DNA of 64,000 bases from Ceratotherium simum simum (GCF_000283155.1 NW_004454170.1:16286696-16350695), one strand, 5' to 3'. Shown: positions 34,306 through 46,981, counted from the stretch's first letter. The notes: generated by a model not told the origin, from the letters alone. Numbers and translations: made by a program.

Positions 34306-36019
34306 ATTGTTAAAAAACTATCTTCTCTTTGTTTTAGTAGACACAAAGTGAACGTATTATATTTCAGAAATTGTGACTCTTTGTATGTACTGAAGATGAA
34401 CCTGCTTTTTTTTTAAAATTGGTTGTGGAACCTAAAAATAGGAATAAGTTATGTCTTAACATGCCCAAGTTTGTCACAGTCTAATATTCACTGACCTCTA
34501 AAATATACTAATAAAAGTAACTCTTTAGTAACTCAGTAAAGTTTAAGTAGTTATAACAATAAGATGCCAAAATCCTGTGAGCCTATAGTGCTAAGGTATG
34601 TTCCAGCTCTGAAATCTTGTGATTTTAGATATTTAAAGTTTAATTTCAGTAATTTTAAGAATGAATTTTCTTCACTCAGCAGGTATAACATGTGAACATT
34701 TTCATGGAAGTAAGCTGTAAAATCTAAAAATTATAGTACTTTTCCCCATTTTGTGCATAGGATCACTTTAAGTAACAGGATGGCTTTACATTATTCTGAA
34801 ATACTGGAGTATTTCTTATTCTGGAACTTCCGTCTTAAGATGGCTCATTATAAAAACATCATATCAATGTTTGTTGAGTGCATGAAAGAATCATTGTCAT
34901 CAGGCTGCCCTCCTGATTAGTCTTATCCCCTCATCTGAGAGACATAATTACACAGCAGCACTGGAGTTAGAGAAAATAGAATGTGTTTCCCGCTGCAGCT
35001 GCAGAACAGCCAAGAAAGAGTCCCTCTTGGCACAGGCAGAGCCAGAGTAAGGGTCAATGACACACAAATGTGTGCCTGATTTCCTTTATATGAGGAGTGT
35101 CTTTCATATTTCAGATCACCTGAAGTCAAAGACGATGGTTTTTTGTTTTTGTTTTGTTTTAAATATTGATGCCAATGAGAGAAGGGAGGGAAGTTGTAAG
35201 AAAATAAAGATACGTTAGATCTTAACATTAACTAATTTCTAATGAATAAATGCAGTTTACCTTAGGTATTGCGAGTTTTCAGTAAATTTAAAAGGACCTT
35301 AGAGAAACTTAATTTTCTTCTACATTTATTGTTTTTAAGGTGTCTTACATATAACATGGGGCCATTAAACATGATTGATTGAGTTGTTGGAAAAAATGCA
35401 CCCTGGGATGGACCCCAACAAAACTAAGACAATGAACACCAAGTACCTTGGACCTCTGACTCAAGCCTTAGACACCAATGCCAAAGTTCATTTCTACCCT
35501 GAGACAAAGCCAGGAATCCATTCCAATTATCTGTCTGCTGAGCATTTCTCCCATCCATCTTTCACTCTTGTAGGCTAAGTCTTGCTGATCCTTCAATCAC
35601 TATTACTTACTAAGTGATCCTCTTTTGTAAAGCACAGCTAGGCACCAGTGGCGTAGAGAGTGCGAGGGGAGGCAAGAGTTTCGAAAAAACAGAGCTCATG
35701 GTTTCAATTCTAAGTGAGTTTATAATTCAGTCAAGAAGATAGAGTATATAAATGTAAAAATTATTCAAGCACATTTACAAAATAACACAAAATTTTAAAT
35801 GATGTTATGTAACTCAAATACCTAAGTGCATAAGAATTAATATGCAAAGAACCTCCTTCCCCAATAAAAGAGTAAGTAAATGAGCCATGGATTAGAATTT
35901 TAAAGGTTGCCAGGGCTGTGGGCTAGCATAAAAGAAAAGAGCACTGAAAGTTAAAATATGCAATGATAAACATTTCAGGATGTATTGAAATTCATATTTG
36001 CTTGAATATAAATGAGTAG
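34306..36019. other. Unique intergenic sequence
   Basis: No exon or named repeat recognised. The 101-residue minus frame at 34923-35228 and the plus frame at 35375-35578 have no recognisable domain. Confidence 0.45.
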
Positions 36020-36200
36020 TTGGCTGTTTATCTATTCACGAAACACCTATTGAGCATCTACTATTTTCCAAGCATTCATTTGTTCATTTACTGGACAGAT
36101 ATTTTTTACTGTCTGTTGCGTGTCAGAAGCTAGAAATACGGCAGTGAACAGGCAAGACAGGGCTGTTACCTGAACACACTTGAAATCCAAGGGGAGGTGC
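36020..36200 (-). mobile_element. L2 fragment, antisense
   Basis: 'cacgaaacacctattgagca' and 'gaaatacggcagtgaacagg' match the antisense L2 3' region. Short and ancient. Confidence 0.65.
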
Positions 36201-36259
36201 AATATTATGATTTAAAAGAAATATATGTATTTAGTCATTCATATGACCAAAATATATTT

Positions 36260-37019
36260 GTCATATATATTTGTTCTTCCTCCACAGTTCCTGGCTCACA
36301 ACTCCCAAAACCCTTGGAATTTCCTAAGTGTTGAGAGTGATAAAGGTGTCTTTTTTTATGTTAATGAGGGGACTTTTGGATAGCACCTAAGGATGGGGGC
36401 TGGTTGCCAGTGGAGCCAACCCTATGTAGAGCATTGGAACTTTCATTACCCCCTCTGCCCTCCTCCCCACCCCGAGAAGGGGAGAGGGACTGGAGATGGA
36501 GGTCAATCACCAGTGGTCAACAGTTTAACCAATCATGTCCACATAATGAAGCCGCCATAAAATCCCAAAAGGATGGGGTTCGAGGAGCTTCCAGGTTGGT
36601 GAACACATGGAGGTGCTGGGAGAGTGGCACCCCTGAGAGGACATAGGAGCTCCATGCCCCTTCCCACATAAGTTGCCTTAGGCATCTCTTCCATCTGGCT
36701 GTTCCTGAGTTATATCCTTTTATAATAAACCGGTGATCCAGTAAGTAAAATGTTTCTCTGAGTTCTGTGAGCTGCTCTAGCAAATTAATCAAACCCAAGG
36801 AGGGGGTGGAGGGAACCTCTGATTTATAGTTAAAAGTAAAGGTAACAAGCTAAACTTTTGATTGGCGTCTAAGGGAGTTGGTGTGGGTCTTGTAGGACTG
36901 AATTCTTAACCTGTGGAATCTGGTGCTATGTCCAGGTAGATAGTGTCAGAATTGAGTAAAATTCTTAGACACCAGCAGGGTGTTTGTTAGTGTGGGGAAT
37001 GCCCCCCCAATGTTGGAAA
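36260..37019 (+). mobile_element. Older LTR-type repeat hosting the provirus
   Basis: Blocks 'gatgggggctggttgccagt', 'ggttggtgaacacatggagg', 'ttttataataaaccggtgat' (polyadenylation signal) and 'gctctagcaaattaatcaaa' are those of a common mammalian retroviral LTR whose name I cannot give with confidence. The class I provirus begins at 37020 near its 3' end. The sequence resumes at 43834. Confidence 0.65.
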
Positions 37020-37536
37020 TGTAAGCACTGGCCCTCTAGGACTAGTTCAACTGACCCTGTCTTATCAACAGAGTAATTAAGGGTGGTTTTTCAGGAACTG
37101 AGACCCCCTTGTCCAGTTCAGGCCAGTTAAGACCACCAACCCATCAACTGGACCTGTGCAAATGCCTGAGAAATGACCTTTTTGACATCAATGGGCTGAA
37201 AACTCAACCCTCAAATCATGGTAACACCACCATTTTGTGAACATGCATCCTATGAAGAGCCTTGAAGCTTGACTACACTTCCACAAATCATCAATTACCT
37301 CACTTCTCCTTACCTCCAATAATCTACCCCTGCACTCCAGAGTGCCCTGCCTTTCATCCCATAAATTTTGCCCCAAGCCCTGGATTGGGGAGACAGATCT
37401 GAGGGCATATGCCCCCTGTCTCCTTGAAGATTGATTTAGCAATAAAGCTATTTTGTTTTCCCAAAAGCTGGTGCTATAATAATTGTCTTTTTTTTATGTG
37501 CATCGGGTAGAAGAATCCTAATTTTGTGCAGTAACA
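37020..37536 (+). repeat. 5' LTR of class I endogenous retrovirus
   Basis: 517 bases, starting TGTAAGCACT and ending GTAACA. It aligns end to end with 43317-43833: about 76 mismatches counted by hand, two compensating one-base indels, so about 15% divergence. It contains an AATAAA signal at 37440-37445. Flanking bases ggaaa (37015-37019) and ggaat (43834-43838) may be a 5-base target duplication with one change. Confidence 0.93.
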
Positions 37537-37541
37537 AATTT

Positions 37542-37559
37542 TGGTGACCAGGGAGGGAC
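37542..37559 (+). other. Retroviral primer binding site
   Basis: TGGTGACCAGGGAGGGAC starts five bases after the LTR end. It matches the arginine-tRNA-type primer site of ERV9/HERV-W-like elements at 15 of 18 positions, as I recall that site. The tRNA assignment is an inference. Confidence 0.55.
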
Positions 37560-38370
37560 TGCCTGCCTGAGGCTCTGGAGCCCCTGGTGGGGTGCTGAAT
37601 CTTTTCATCAACCCTAAGCAGCCGCTTAGACAATTTTTTCTAGAGACTAGGCAGATCTGATTCCCATTTCCTTCTGTGCTGCTCCAGGCCACAAGACATT
37701 TTTTTCCTTTTGAGAGAAGAAACAGCTCCAGGATGAAACATCTTTTGGGTGAATGACCTCGTTAAAATGCCCCTGGGCCTAAAGTTGTCTAATATCTCAT
37801 CAGGATTGTGGGTTAGAATCCCCACTGGGGAGATATTTTTGCCGGGTTAAAGTCCTAAGGCTAGAATTATGGGTTCAAGAGAGACAATATAAAAGGGTTA
37901 CAGCCACTGAGGCACTCAAAGGATCGTGTTAGAGGCCTGAATTCTGGGTTAGAGTCCTAGAATATTGGATGTCTGTGTCTGTTCATGTTTCTCTATGACT
38001 GTGTTATTTGTTAAAATTAGCTGCTTGGGGACTGAGTTTCTCGGTGACCATAACAAACTCCCTTTTTAGATTAATCTTATGAAAGCAAGCGCTCTACTTG
38101 CTGCAGCCCCCAGTCACAATCCACCAAGGCCAATGAGAAAAGACAAACAGCAGTGTGTAAGACCCCGGTGGGGTGGGGCCCACCTTCCAACCATAAGGGA
38201 TTCTCAGGCCTGGGGCCAAGACAATGTGCCCTTTGAAGGCAGGAGGAATACTGGAAAGACAATGTCCCAACCTTCCTCGGCCAGAAGGGAAAGAGGCTTG
38301 CCTCAAAACCTCCCACCAGATGCAGCAGCTCGGGTATAATGACCAGGAATGATGGGGCCCAGGGGCTCCT
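37560..38370 (+). pseudogene. Degraded ERV leader and gag region
   Basis: This stretch holds the position of the leader and gag, but no continuous gag frame or zinc knuckle is visible. It is much shorter than a normal gag (about 0.8 kb against 1.5 kb), so gag is both deleted and mutated. Minus-strand frames here are shadows. Confidence 0.6.
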
Positions 38371-38643
38371 TTGAACTCCAGTAGCTCCATCGACATTTCC
38401 CACAAGGAATCCCGGGTAACAACAACAGTGGAAAAGAAGCTGATAGACTTTCTAATTGACACCAGAGCTACTTATTCTGTACTAAACACCAGACAGGGCC
38501 CCCTCCCCCTCAAGATCACATCCATCTCTGGGGAAGTTTCTCATAAGCCTTTCCTACAACTGCCCAAGTGTCACACAGGGAAAACATACCTAAAGCACAG
38601 CTTTCTATATATGCCTGAGTGCCCTATTCCACTGTTGGGATGA
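38371..38643 (+). pseudogene. ERV protease relic
   Basis: A 90-codon frame with FLIDTRATYSVL, where retroviral aspartic proteases have D-T/S-G-A: the glycine is replaced by arginine, so it should be inactive. The frame ends ECPIPLLG followed at once by a TGA stop, at the point where related elements run on into the reverse transcriptase linker. It would have cut Gag-Pol in the virion. Confidence 0.8.
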
Positions 38644-38689
38644 GATCTATGAACAAAATTAAATGCCCAAGTGACTTCTTCATCAGAAA

Positions 38690-39570
38690 ACGTAGACATT
38701 AAAGTCCTCCCAAATCAAGCCTGTGCCTTCCACGCAGCACTATTGCAATTGGGAGAAGAGCCTCAATCAGAGAAGTCCCTGAAGAAATTCTGCAAAAGGT
38801 TAGAATGGATGTTTGGGCTGATGGGAAGCCAGGAAGAGCCAAGACGTTGATCCAATCATAGTTAAACTCTGCCCAGATGACAAGCCTCCAAATTTGAAGC
38901 AATAGCCTTTAAAGAGACACGCAAAAGAGGGTATAGAGCCTCTGATAGCCACCTTTCTTAAATGCCGATTAATCCGACTTGGTCAATCTCCATATAACAC
39001 TCCCATCCTGCCAGTAGAAAAACCAGGGACAGGAGACTACCATTTTGTACAGGATTTGAGACCCATTAACCAAATTGTAGAGGAGATATATCTGGTGGTA
39101 CCAAATCCTTATACTCTGCTTACAACTTTATCTGGCGATTTCTGCTGGTTTACAGCTCTGGACTTAAAGGATGCCTTTTACTGCATACCCCTAAATCCTG
39201 AGTCCCAGGAACTGTACACCTTTGAATGGGACGCTCCAGAGACTAATGTAAACAACAATATTGTTGGATGGTACTTCCACGAGGATTTAAAAATGCCCCC
39301 ACCATCTTCAGGGAAGCCTTAGCCAACGACTTAAGGGATCTCCAGTTAAGTGAGGGAGTCTTACTCCAATATGTGGATGACATACTGATTGCTAGTAAAA
39401 CTAAGGAAGTTTCAGGCCAAAATACAATCCTTACTTTAAACTTTCTGGCAGAAAGGGAATATAAAATCTCTATGAGAAAAGCACAAATTTCTCAACTGAC
39501 TGTAAAATACCTAGGATTTGAATTACCAAAAGGACAAAGAAACTTATTGCCGAAAGGAGGCATTAGCTAG
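38690..39570 (+). pseudogene. ERV reverse transcriptase relic
   Basis: Fragments in at least two frames keep the order of a gammaretrovirus-like reverse transcriptase: VQDLRPINQIVEE and FTALDLKDAFYCIPL in the frame near 39050-39322, then GFKNAPTIF and LLQYVDDILIASKT in the frame at 39268-39570. The catalytic YVDD is intact at 39370-39381. A frameshift near 39245-39290 separates the DAF and YVDD halves, and stops precede the first half. Confidence 0.9.
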
Positions 39571-40857
39571 AGTGGCTGTGCCCACCACCAGAAAACAATT
39601 GTGAGGAATTTTAGGGATGGCTGGGTTTTGTCATGTTTCGATTCCTAACTTTGGACTCGTGGCCAAACCCCTACACGAGGCTCTTAGAGGAAATGACAAC
39701 GAGCTATTAAACTGGACTGCAGAATGCCATAAGGCATTTCATACCATCAAGGAAAAACTTTTAACAGCCCCAGCATTTGGTCTTCCAGACATTAGAAAGC
39801 CATTTGACCTTTTTGTACATGAATGACAAGGTGTAAGCCTTGGAGTGCTAACTCAGAATTTAGGTGCTGCCAGAAGACCAGTAGCTTACTTTTCCAAACA
39901 ATTGGACATCATAACTCAAGGGTGGCCAGTTTGCCTCCGGGCTATAGCTGTGACCTGTGACCTTTCACAAGAGGCTGAAAAATCTATCCTGGGCCAGCCT
40001 ACTACTATGCACACTCCACATTGTGTGCTACCTCTACTTGGACAAAAGAGTGGATATTGGCTTACTTCAGGGAGACTGGGCAAATATCAGGCCATACTAC
40101 TGGACAGCCAGAATGTAAAATTAAAGGCAGTGTCCGCCCTAAATACAGCCACTTTTCTTCCCACTATGACAGGGGAACCTGTCCATGATTCTATACAAAT
40201 AATTGAAGAAGTTTATTCTAGCAGACCCGACCTGACTGACCAGCCTTTGGAAAATCCAGATATGGAAATGTTTACTGAAAGGAGCAGCTTCATGACCACG
40301 GACTTCAAAAAGCCAGGTATGCAATAGTAACTCATCAGGAGGTCCTAGAGGCAGAAGCACTCCCACCAGGTATGTCTTCCCAGAAGGCAGAACTCAGAGC
40401 CCTCAAGAGAGCCCTGCATCTTGGAGCTAAGAGAAAGGTAACCACTTATACTGATTCTAAGTTTGACTTCTCTGTCATGCATGCACATGAGGCTGTATGG
40501 AAAGAGAGAGGCCTACTAACATCAGGAAGAAAAAGGATTAAACGCACAGAAGAGATACTGGCTTTATTAGATTCTGTTATGATGCTGGAAAAAGTAGCCA
40601 TAGTACGTTGCCCAGGCCACCAAAAGACTGATAGTTATATAGCTAAAGGAAATAATTTGGCTGATCAGGCTGCCAAACAGGCAGCCAGAACCAAAACCCC
40701 AAATCCTAAGGCCCTAGCACTCATCCTGAGTGTGGATCTGTCCCTGTTTAAGCCTCAGTATTCAGAAACAGATTTAAACAGAGCAGACGAATGGAGATTT
40801 CATACTGACTCTCGAGACTTAGATGATAATCAGTACCAAACAACTAAAGAAGGCTGA
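39571..40857 (+). pseudogene. ERV connection and RNase H relic
   Basis: 39617-39826 keeps the connection region (MAGFCHVSIPNFGLVAKPL, LLTAPAFGLPDI). A stop at 39825 and another frame lead through VAYFSKQLD. 40372-40857 is the RNase H C-terminal half with TYTDSKFDF, IVRCPGHQK and NNLADQAAKQAA. Several stops and frameshifts exclude function. Confidence 0.88.
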
Positions 40858-41930
40858 ATTTATAATGAACAGGGACTAGTGCTTATACCTGAGCACTTAA
40901 TGGAAAAAAATCATTACTCACCTACATCAAGGAACCTATTATGGGAGAGAGGCAACCTATCGTTGGCTATAAAAGTTTATTGTTGGTCCACAGATGCAAA
41001 GGACTATCTAAAAGGTGGTATAAAATTGCTTGATTTGTGCCAGAAACAATCCTAAAACTGGGCCACCACCGATAATCAAAGGGGTGCAAACCCGAGGGAC
41101 AGAACCAGAAGATGGTTGGCAAATAGACTTTACTGTTATGCCAAAAGCCATGGGAAATGACAGATATTTGCTGGTATTTGTGGACACTTTCACAGGGTGG
41201 GTCGAAGCCTTTCCATGCAGGACAGAAAAGGCTTCCGAAGTAAAAAGGCCTTACTAAAAGAAATTATCCCTCATTTCAGGCTGCCTCTTTCAATTCAAAG
41301 CAATAATAGAGGAGCTTTCATAGCCAAAGTAACACAGGAGGTGTCTGGAGCCCTTGGAATACAATGGAAGTTACATGCTTCATGGAGACCTTAGTCTACA
41401 GGAAAGACTGAAAAGATGAATCATACTTTAAAGGAAACAATTGCCAAAATATGTCAGGAAACCAACCTAACATGGGATAAGTTCTTGCCAGTTGCCCTGC
41501 TTAGGGTAAGAGTAGCCCCTAGAAGTAGGCTTCAATTGAGCCCTTATGAAATGTTATATGGGAAACACTTCCTTAAGACTAAATATTATGGCAATCTTGA
41601 AAATGGTCATATTATAAAAGAATTAGATGCTATAAAATGTGTACAATCTCTAGGTGCTACTTTATCTGCTTTACATAAATATGCCTCTAGCTGATTAACA
41701 TTTCCTACCCATGTTCCCCTTCATTGCATGAGCCCAGGGGATTCTGTCCTCCTCAAGACTTGGAAAAGTCAACACCCTGAGGACCAACTGTAACCTAAGT
41801 GGAATAGATCCTATGAAGTCCTTCTGGTTGCACCTTCCTCAGTAAAATTAAAAGGAATTAAACCTTGGATACACCACTCATGAGTAAAAATAGTACCCAT
41901 TTCCAGCCAGGACCCTCCCTCATCCCCTTT
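40858..41930 (+). pseudogene. ERV integrase relic
   Basis: 41030-41257 keeps the start of the catalytic core (GWQIDFTVMPKA, LLVFVDTFTGWVEAFP). 41197-41394 includes IQSNNRGAF, where the second catalytic Asp is replaced by Asn. The frame at 41416-41694 keeps MNHTLKETIAKIC and the C-terminal LSPYEMLYGK. The catalytic Glu in TEKMN is present upstream of that frame. Stops at 41392-41394 and other sites break the gene. Confidence 0.88.
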
Positions 41931-43316
41931 ATAATTCTCAAACAGGTAACACCCTTCACAGACAACAGGAAATGGAAGGACCAAATCATCCAAACATTGG
42001 GTGGCCATGGAGGGCTACAGCTGGCATTTCTACCTGAGAGTATGCCTGTGAACCTGTAACTGGTCTTAAGTTACTTTTCAGAAAAAGCAACAAAACCTGA
42101 GGAAACTCTTGGATTTCTAGGTACCAGGCTGAGTGGGTTTCAACTCTCTTTCTGACATCTGACTTCAACTAACCAATACAAATATCTCCAAATCAGGAAG
42201 AGAAGAAGATAGCGTCTGTTGCAGACAGCTTTGAGGAACAAAGATTGACTCTATGGAATAAAGCCACTTGGAAATATTGGCCTGGAACCTTGCTTACAGG
42301 GTTCCCAGAAACATTGCCAGGTGAATAATGAAGGTCACTTCCCTGGCAGGTGCAAAGAACTTCAAGATATTTTGGGGGAACCTCAAGAGAAGAGAGGAAT
42401 TCACCCAAATCTATAGGTATTGCAGGTGGAGTCTGAGGAAAAGTCCTTGGCTTGGTTTTCCTGGCCTCAAGAGGCCTTTAAAGTTCAATCTGAGATTCCT
42501 TATGAAAAGTTCTAGCAAAGCAGATTTAAGAGCCCATATAATCAATTGCTATTCTTGCTGTACTTATGTAAACAATTGAGCCAAGTTTATTGAAACTAGA
42601 TTTATTTTGCCAACCAATGAGTCTTAATTAGGTATCTTTGGTAAAAATGAGGGTGATTTTAGAGAGAAAAATTGTTTCAATAAAAACTATAGTACACATT
42701 CATGGAGTTCTGTCAATTGTCTTTGAGGTTTTTGTTTTCTATCTGTAAACTGGCCTTGATCCTGAATTCTTCTAGTCTCCCGAAATAGCTGGCTGCAAAT
42801 CTCAAAACTAACATTTTCAATTTTTTCTATCATTTTCATTTGGAATCATTGAGAACTGAGACCACCATTTTCCCTAAAGCTCTGCAAATTGAAGCTGGAC
42901 AACTTGATATAAACTTAAGAGAGATTCATGCCTGTTGTTGTGTAAGGCACTCAGAAAAATACCTGAACACCCAATGACATCATCAGAGACATTTCAAACT
43001 GCAAAAGATGCTTTAACCCTGACATCTAGAAATCTTCTTGACTGGCTGCCCCCTGGGCTCAGAAACTGGTTTATAATTTGCTCCAACCATTAACCTTGTT
43101 TTTTATTTCTCTATAAATGCTTTTTATTAAATACCTGGTCACTTGCTTTCAAAATATAGGCCTAACTTTGGGAGCCCACCTGCATCACCATCTCACTAAG
43201 AGACTAGTTCAATGAGATGGAACAACCTAATGCCCCTTATCAGCAGGAAGAAGCTGGAGCAGTTGTCACCCCATTTCCTTCAAGATTGAGGAATGAACAA
43301 CAAAAAGGGGGGAATT
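41931..43316 (+). pseudogene. ERV 3' region, env not recognisable, polypurine tract
   Basis: About 1.4 kb between integrase and the 3' LTR holds no recognisable envelope motif or long frame, so env is deleted or fully decayed. A polypurine tract (aaaaaggggggaa, 43302-43314) abuts the 3' LTR as expected for plus-strand priming. Confidence 0.65.
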
Positions 43317-43833
43317 TTTAACCACGGGCCCTCTAGGACCAATTCTACTGACCCCGTCTTATCAACAGAGTAATTAAGAGTAGTTTTTCAGGAACTGAGA
43401 CCCGTTATCTAGTTCAGGCCAGTTGAGACCACCAACCCATCAACTGGGCCTGAACAAATGCCTGATAAGTGACCTTTTTGACGTGAAACAGCTGAAAACT
43501 CCACCCTCAGATCATGCTAACACCACCATTATGTGAATATGTGTCCTATGAAGAGCTATGAAGCTTGAGGATGCTCATACAGATCATCAACTATCTCACT
43601 TCTCCTTACCTCTAGTCATCTATCTCCACACTTCAAACCACTCTGCCCTTCATCCCATAAATTTTGCCCCAAGCCCTGTATTGGGGAGACAGATCTGAGG
43701 GCATATGCCCTCTCTCTACTTGCAGATTGATCTAGCAATAAAGCTGTTTTCTTTTCCCAAAAGATGATGCCATAATAATTAGCTTTTTTTTAATGTGCCT
43801 TGGGTAGGAGAACCCCAATTTTGTGTGGTAACA
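43317..43833 (+). repeat. 3' LTR of class I endogenous retrovirus
   Basis: 517 bases, the same length as the 5' LTR, ending GTAACA. The first bases read TTTAACC where the 5' copy has TGTAAGC, so the terminal TG is mutated here. An AATAAA signal is at 43737-43742. Confidence 0.93.
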
Positions 43834-44017
43834 GGAATTGGGTCTCAAAACACCCAAAAGAGAAGGACAAAAATTTAAATAAATAATTACAATAAAGTAA
43901 GATAGGATATGATGTAAGAAATACAGAAGTGATTGGAAGTTATTGAAGGAAATATTAAATAGTAAATAACTGGAAGTTATTTAAGCATGGAAGTAATAAG
44001 ATTCTATCTGCAAATTT
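43834..44017. other. Host sequence beyond the provirus
   Basis: Continuation of the older LTR host sequence ('ggaattgggtctcaaaacac'), then AT-rich DNA up to the left duplication of the next ERE (44004-44017). Confidence 0.5.
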
Positions 44018-44263
44018 ATTTTTTTTTTTTGAGGAAGGTTATCCCTCATCTAACGTCTGTTGCCAATCCTCTTCTTTTTTTGCTGAGGAAGATTGGCCCT
44101 GGGCTAACATCCATGCCCATCTTCCTCTACTTTATATGGGATGCCACCACAGCATGGCTTGATAAGCGGTGTGTAGGTCTGTGCCTGGGATCTGAACCCG
44201 CGAACCCTGGGCCGCCAAAGTGGAGCATGCAAACATAACTGCTGTGCCACTGGGCTGGCCCCA
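44018..44263 (-). mobile_element. ERE SINE, antisense
   Basis: Reverse-complement 'aagtggaggaagatgggc' type, ending at the head 'cactgggctggcccc'. Duplication ctatctgcaaattt / ctatttgcaaattt at 44004-44017 and 44264-44277. Confidence 0.94.
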
Positions 44264-44277
44264 CTATTTGCAAATTT

Positions 44278-44780
44278 TAAAACACATTTCTCTTATTTCA
44301 GATGAAAAATGAATCACAAAGGAGCAATGGAAGAGGGCCATTTAGAAAGCTGGTGGCTTCTGTCCCAACAAGAGATAGATAATGATGGATAAGGGGAGAA
44401 AGGATAAGGGGATAAAGAAATATGGCAAACTCAAGACATACTTACAAGGTAGAATAAGTACCTCCTAGGTAGTTTTTGACTTAAGAAGATTAAGAAGAAA
44501 ACAAGAATAATACTTACAGATTCTGGACTGAGTGACTGGGTTAATGGTGATATCATTTACTGAAAAAGGAAACACTGGAAGGAGAACAGGTTTGGGGGTA
44601 AAGTTTGAAGATGCTGAGTTCAATTTTCAACAAGTTCATTTTTGGTCATATGCTATGTTAGATGCAAAATAAGGCATAGTGTCTGACCTTGAGGGTTCAC
44701 AGTATAGGAGAAAAAGAATTAACACAGTATTATAATTCAGCATAATAAAAGGCTAAATAGAGATACGCAGAATGTTGCAT
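44278..44780 (-). mobile_element. L2 remnant, antisense (part 1)
   Basis: Blocks 'gaacaggtttgggggtaaag' and 'gatgctgagttcaattttca' and the later 'gtgtctgaccttgagggttc' match antisense L2. It continues after the repeat at 44781-45125, so that repeat interrupts or abuts the L2. Confidence 0.6.
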
Positions 44781-45125
44781 TAGTCAGGATAGGTGAGGTT
44801 ATGCTGTGGTAACGAATAAACACCAAAGCTCAGTGACTTAACCAACAAAGTTTATTTCTTATTTATATGAACTTTAATGCAGGTTCAAAGGACTTTCCAG
44901 AGCAGCCCCCCCATGTGACGTGTTTAGACTATTTTCATCTTGTGGTTGTGCCATCTCATCACAAGACCTTCATAGTTGCCCACAGGAGAAGAGAGACTTA
45001 GAAGGTCATGTACTAACTCTTAAGTGTTTTGGACCAGAAGTGGCACATCTCACTTCCACTCACAGCTCTTTGACTAGAAGAAGTCACATGGCCCTACCTC
45101 CTTAAAAGAGAGCTGGGAAATGTGG
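44781..45125. mobile_element. Old mammalian repeat, family not named
   Basis: Contains 'ggttatgctgtggtaacgaa', 'ctcagtgacttaaccaacaa', 'tcacttccactcacagctct', 'gaagtcacatggccctacct' and ends 'gagctgggaaatgtgg'. A related copy lies at 52490-52920 (with 'cactgtggcttaaacaaggc', 'ctcacattctatttctcag', 'agatgctggaaaactta'). It is a widespread mammalian repeat that I recognise but cannot name. Confidence 0.6.
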
Positions 45126-45179
45126 GGCATCAAGGGCATCATCAGTGAGGAGCTAGTGCTTCTGCCATACATATGAAAT

Positions 45180-45795
45180 GAGAGTGATTAACTAATTATA
45201 TGGGAGAGTCAAGAAATTCTTCAGATGGAGGCCACATTAATGCTGGGATTTGAAGGAAGTCTCGGAGTTGGCCATGTGATGAATACAGAGGAAGGACTCT
45301 GCAGGCCAAGGGAACATCATGTGCAAGGACACTGAAGCGTGAAAGAGCTCGAGATGTTGGAGATGTCTGGGGAATGGCAGGAAGAAACTTGCAGTTAGAG
45401 TGGAGGGTTTCAAGGAAGTAGAAGAAAATAAGCTGATTATAAAGATTGAGGAGGGCATAAATATCATATGAAAGAAGTTGTGTTCTGATCTGTAGGCAAT
45501 AGTGAGCCATTGGTAGTTTTTAGGTAAGTAAATAACTTTATCCGATTGGGGAGGAAAAATGACTAGAAAGAGGAGAGACTGAAGGCAGGAAAACCATCTA
45601 GGAGACTATCATATAGTCCACAAGAGAAGTGAAGAGGCTCAGCCTTTGGAAAAGGCAATAGAGATATACCTACTTAGAAGATAAAATGGGCAGGACTTGC
45701 AAAACCATTGACATGTGAGATTGAGGGAGAAGGAGCTGTGGCGAATAAATTTGAGGTTTCTAGCTTGGTTGTTTCAATGGATGATGAAGCCATGA
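45180..45795 (-). mobile_element. L2 remnant, antisense (part 2)
   Basis: Antisense L2 through 'gccaagggaacatcatgtgc', 'acactgaagcgtgaaagagc', 'caatagtgagccattggta', 'aaaaccatctaggagactat' and 'gaggtttctagcttggttgt'. The 104-residue minus frame at 45196-45510 is a relic of the L2 reverse transcriptase C-terminal region. Confidence 0.78.
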
Positions 45796-46698
45796 ATAGA
45801 GGTACAGATTTAAGAGTACAGATTTTAACAGATTTAAGAGTAAAAATAACTGTTTCTACAGTTAGAAATTCAAGACTCTAGTATCGTCCTTTGTTGGAGT
45901 GTGTTTACCGAGAACTAATCTATAACTATGTTGTAATAATATTTTTCTTTAAAAAAAAATCCTCGTCTACGGAAACACTGAAGGAGTAGACTTTGTTTTT
46001 AGCTAAAACCAGCCCCCCTTCTTTGAGTCTTAGTCCAGTTTTTTGCCTACTAGATGTGATGTGCTTGGAGCATGGAAGCATCTGGAGCAGCCACATTTCC
46101 TTATGCAAGCCAAAACAAGTTAACTCATCTGTGGCTTATCTCATATCCGCCCTGTAGATCTCATGGGAGGATATTGCCCTTATTACTAAAATAATGTGTA
46201 GAAAACGAAAATAGCATGGAAAGAAGTTTCCGAATATGATCTTTAGTTGCTTTTCAAAATACCTTATTCATATAAAGTTAAGTTAATGTTTTGTGTTTCA
46301 ATATCACTTGGTTTTAATAAAGTATCTCTGTTATTTTTTTTTTTTGTATTCTTATGTGCATTCATTTAACTTGGGGGTAATCATTTTGTAATAAGAAAAG
46401 AAACTCTTAGATTCTGTTTTTTCCTCTACTGACTGACTTTATAACTTGTGGTAAGCCACTTGACCTTTTGACAATTAAGCCCTTGATTGTGAAACCGGAA
46501 AATAATGTTTAACTCTCCTACGAGAATATTACTGGGACTTATTCAATCAAAGGCTTTAAAACACTGTTGTGCTCTTAGGTGAAATGTATTCATTAATACT
46601 AAGAATGAATAATTGTTGCTATTTATTTTGAATATAATCATTTATTTAGTCCTTATATTTAGTGATCCTCTATTATATGTTAGGTGCTGAAGATAAAA
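45796..46698. other. Unique intergenic sequence
   Basis: No exon or repeat recognised beyond a T-run near 46333-46346. Confidence 0.45.
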
Positions 46699-46715
46699 AG
46701 ATAAATAACATATGG

Positions 46716-46950
46716 GGACCGGCCCGGTGGCATAGTGGTTAAGTTCGTGTGCTCCACTTCAGTGGCCCAGGATTCACGGGTTCAGATCCTAGGCACAGAC
46801 TCACACACCGCTTGTCAAGCCGTGCTGTGGCAGGCATCCCACTTATAAAGTAGAGGAAGATTGGCAAAGATGTTAGCCTAGGGCCAATCTTCCTCATCAA
46901 AAAGAGGAGGATTGGTGACAGATGTTAGCTCAGGGCTAATCTTCCTCACC

Positions 46951-46981
<31 letters not shown>

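Noticed and set aside
38077..38462. 108- and 122-codon minus-strand frames
   Set aside because: Antisense to the decayed gag/protease region of the class I provirus.
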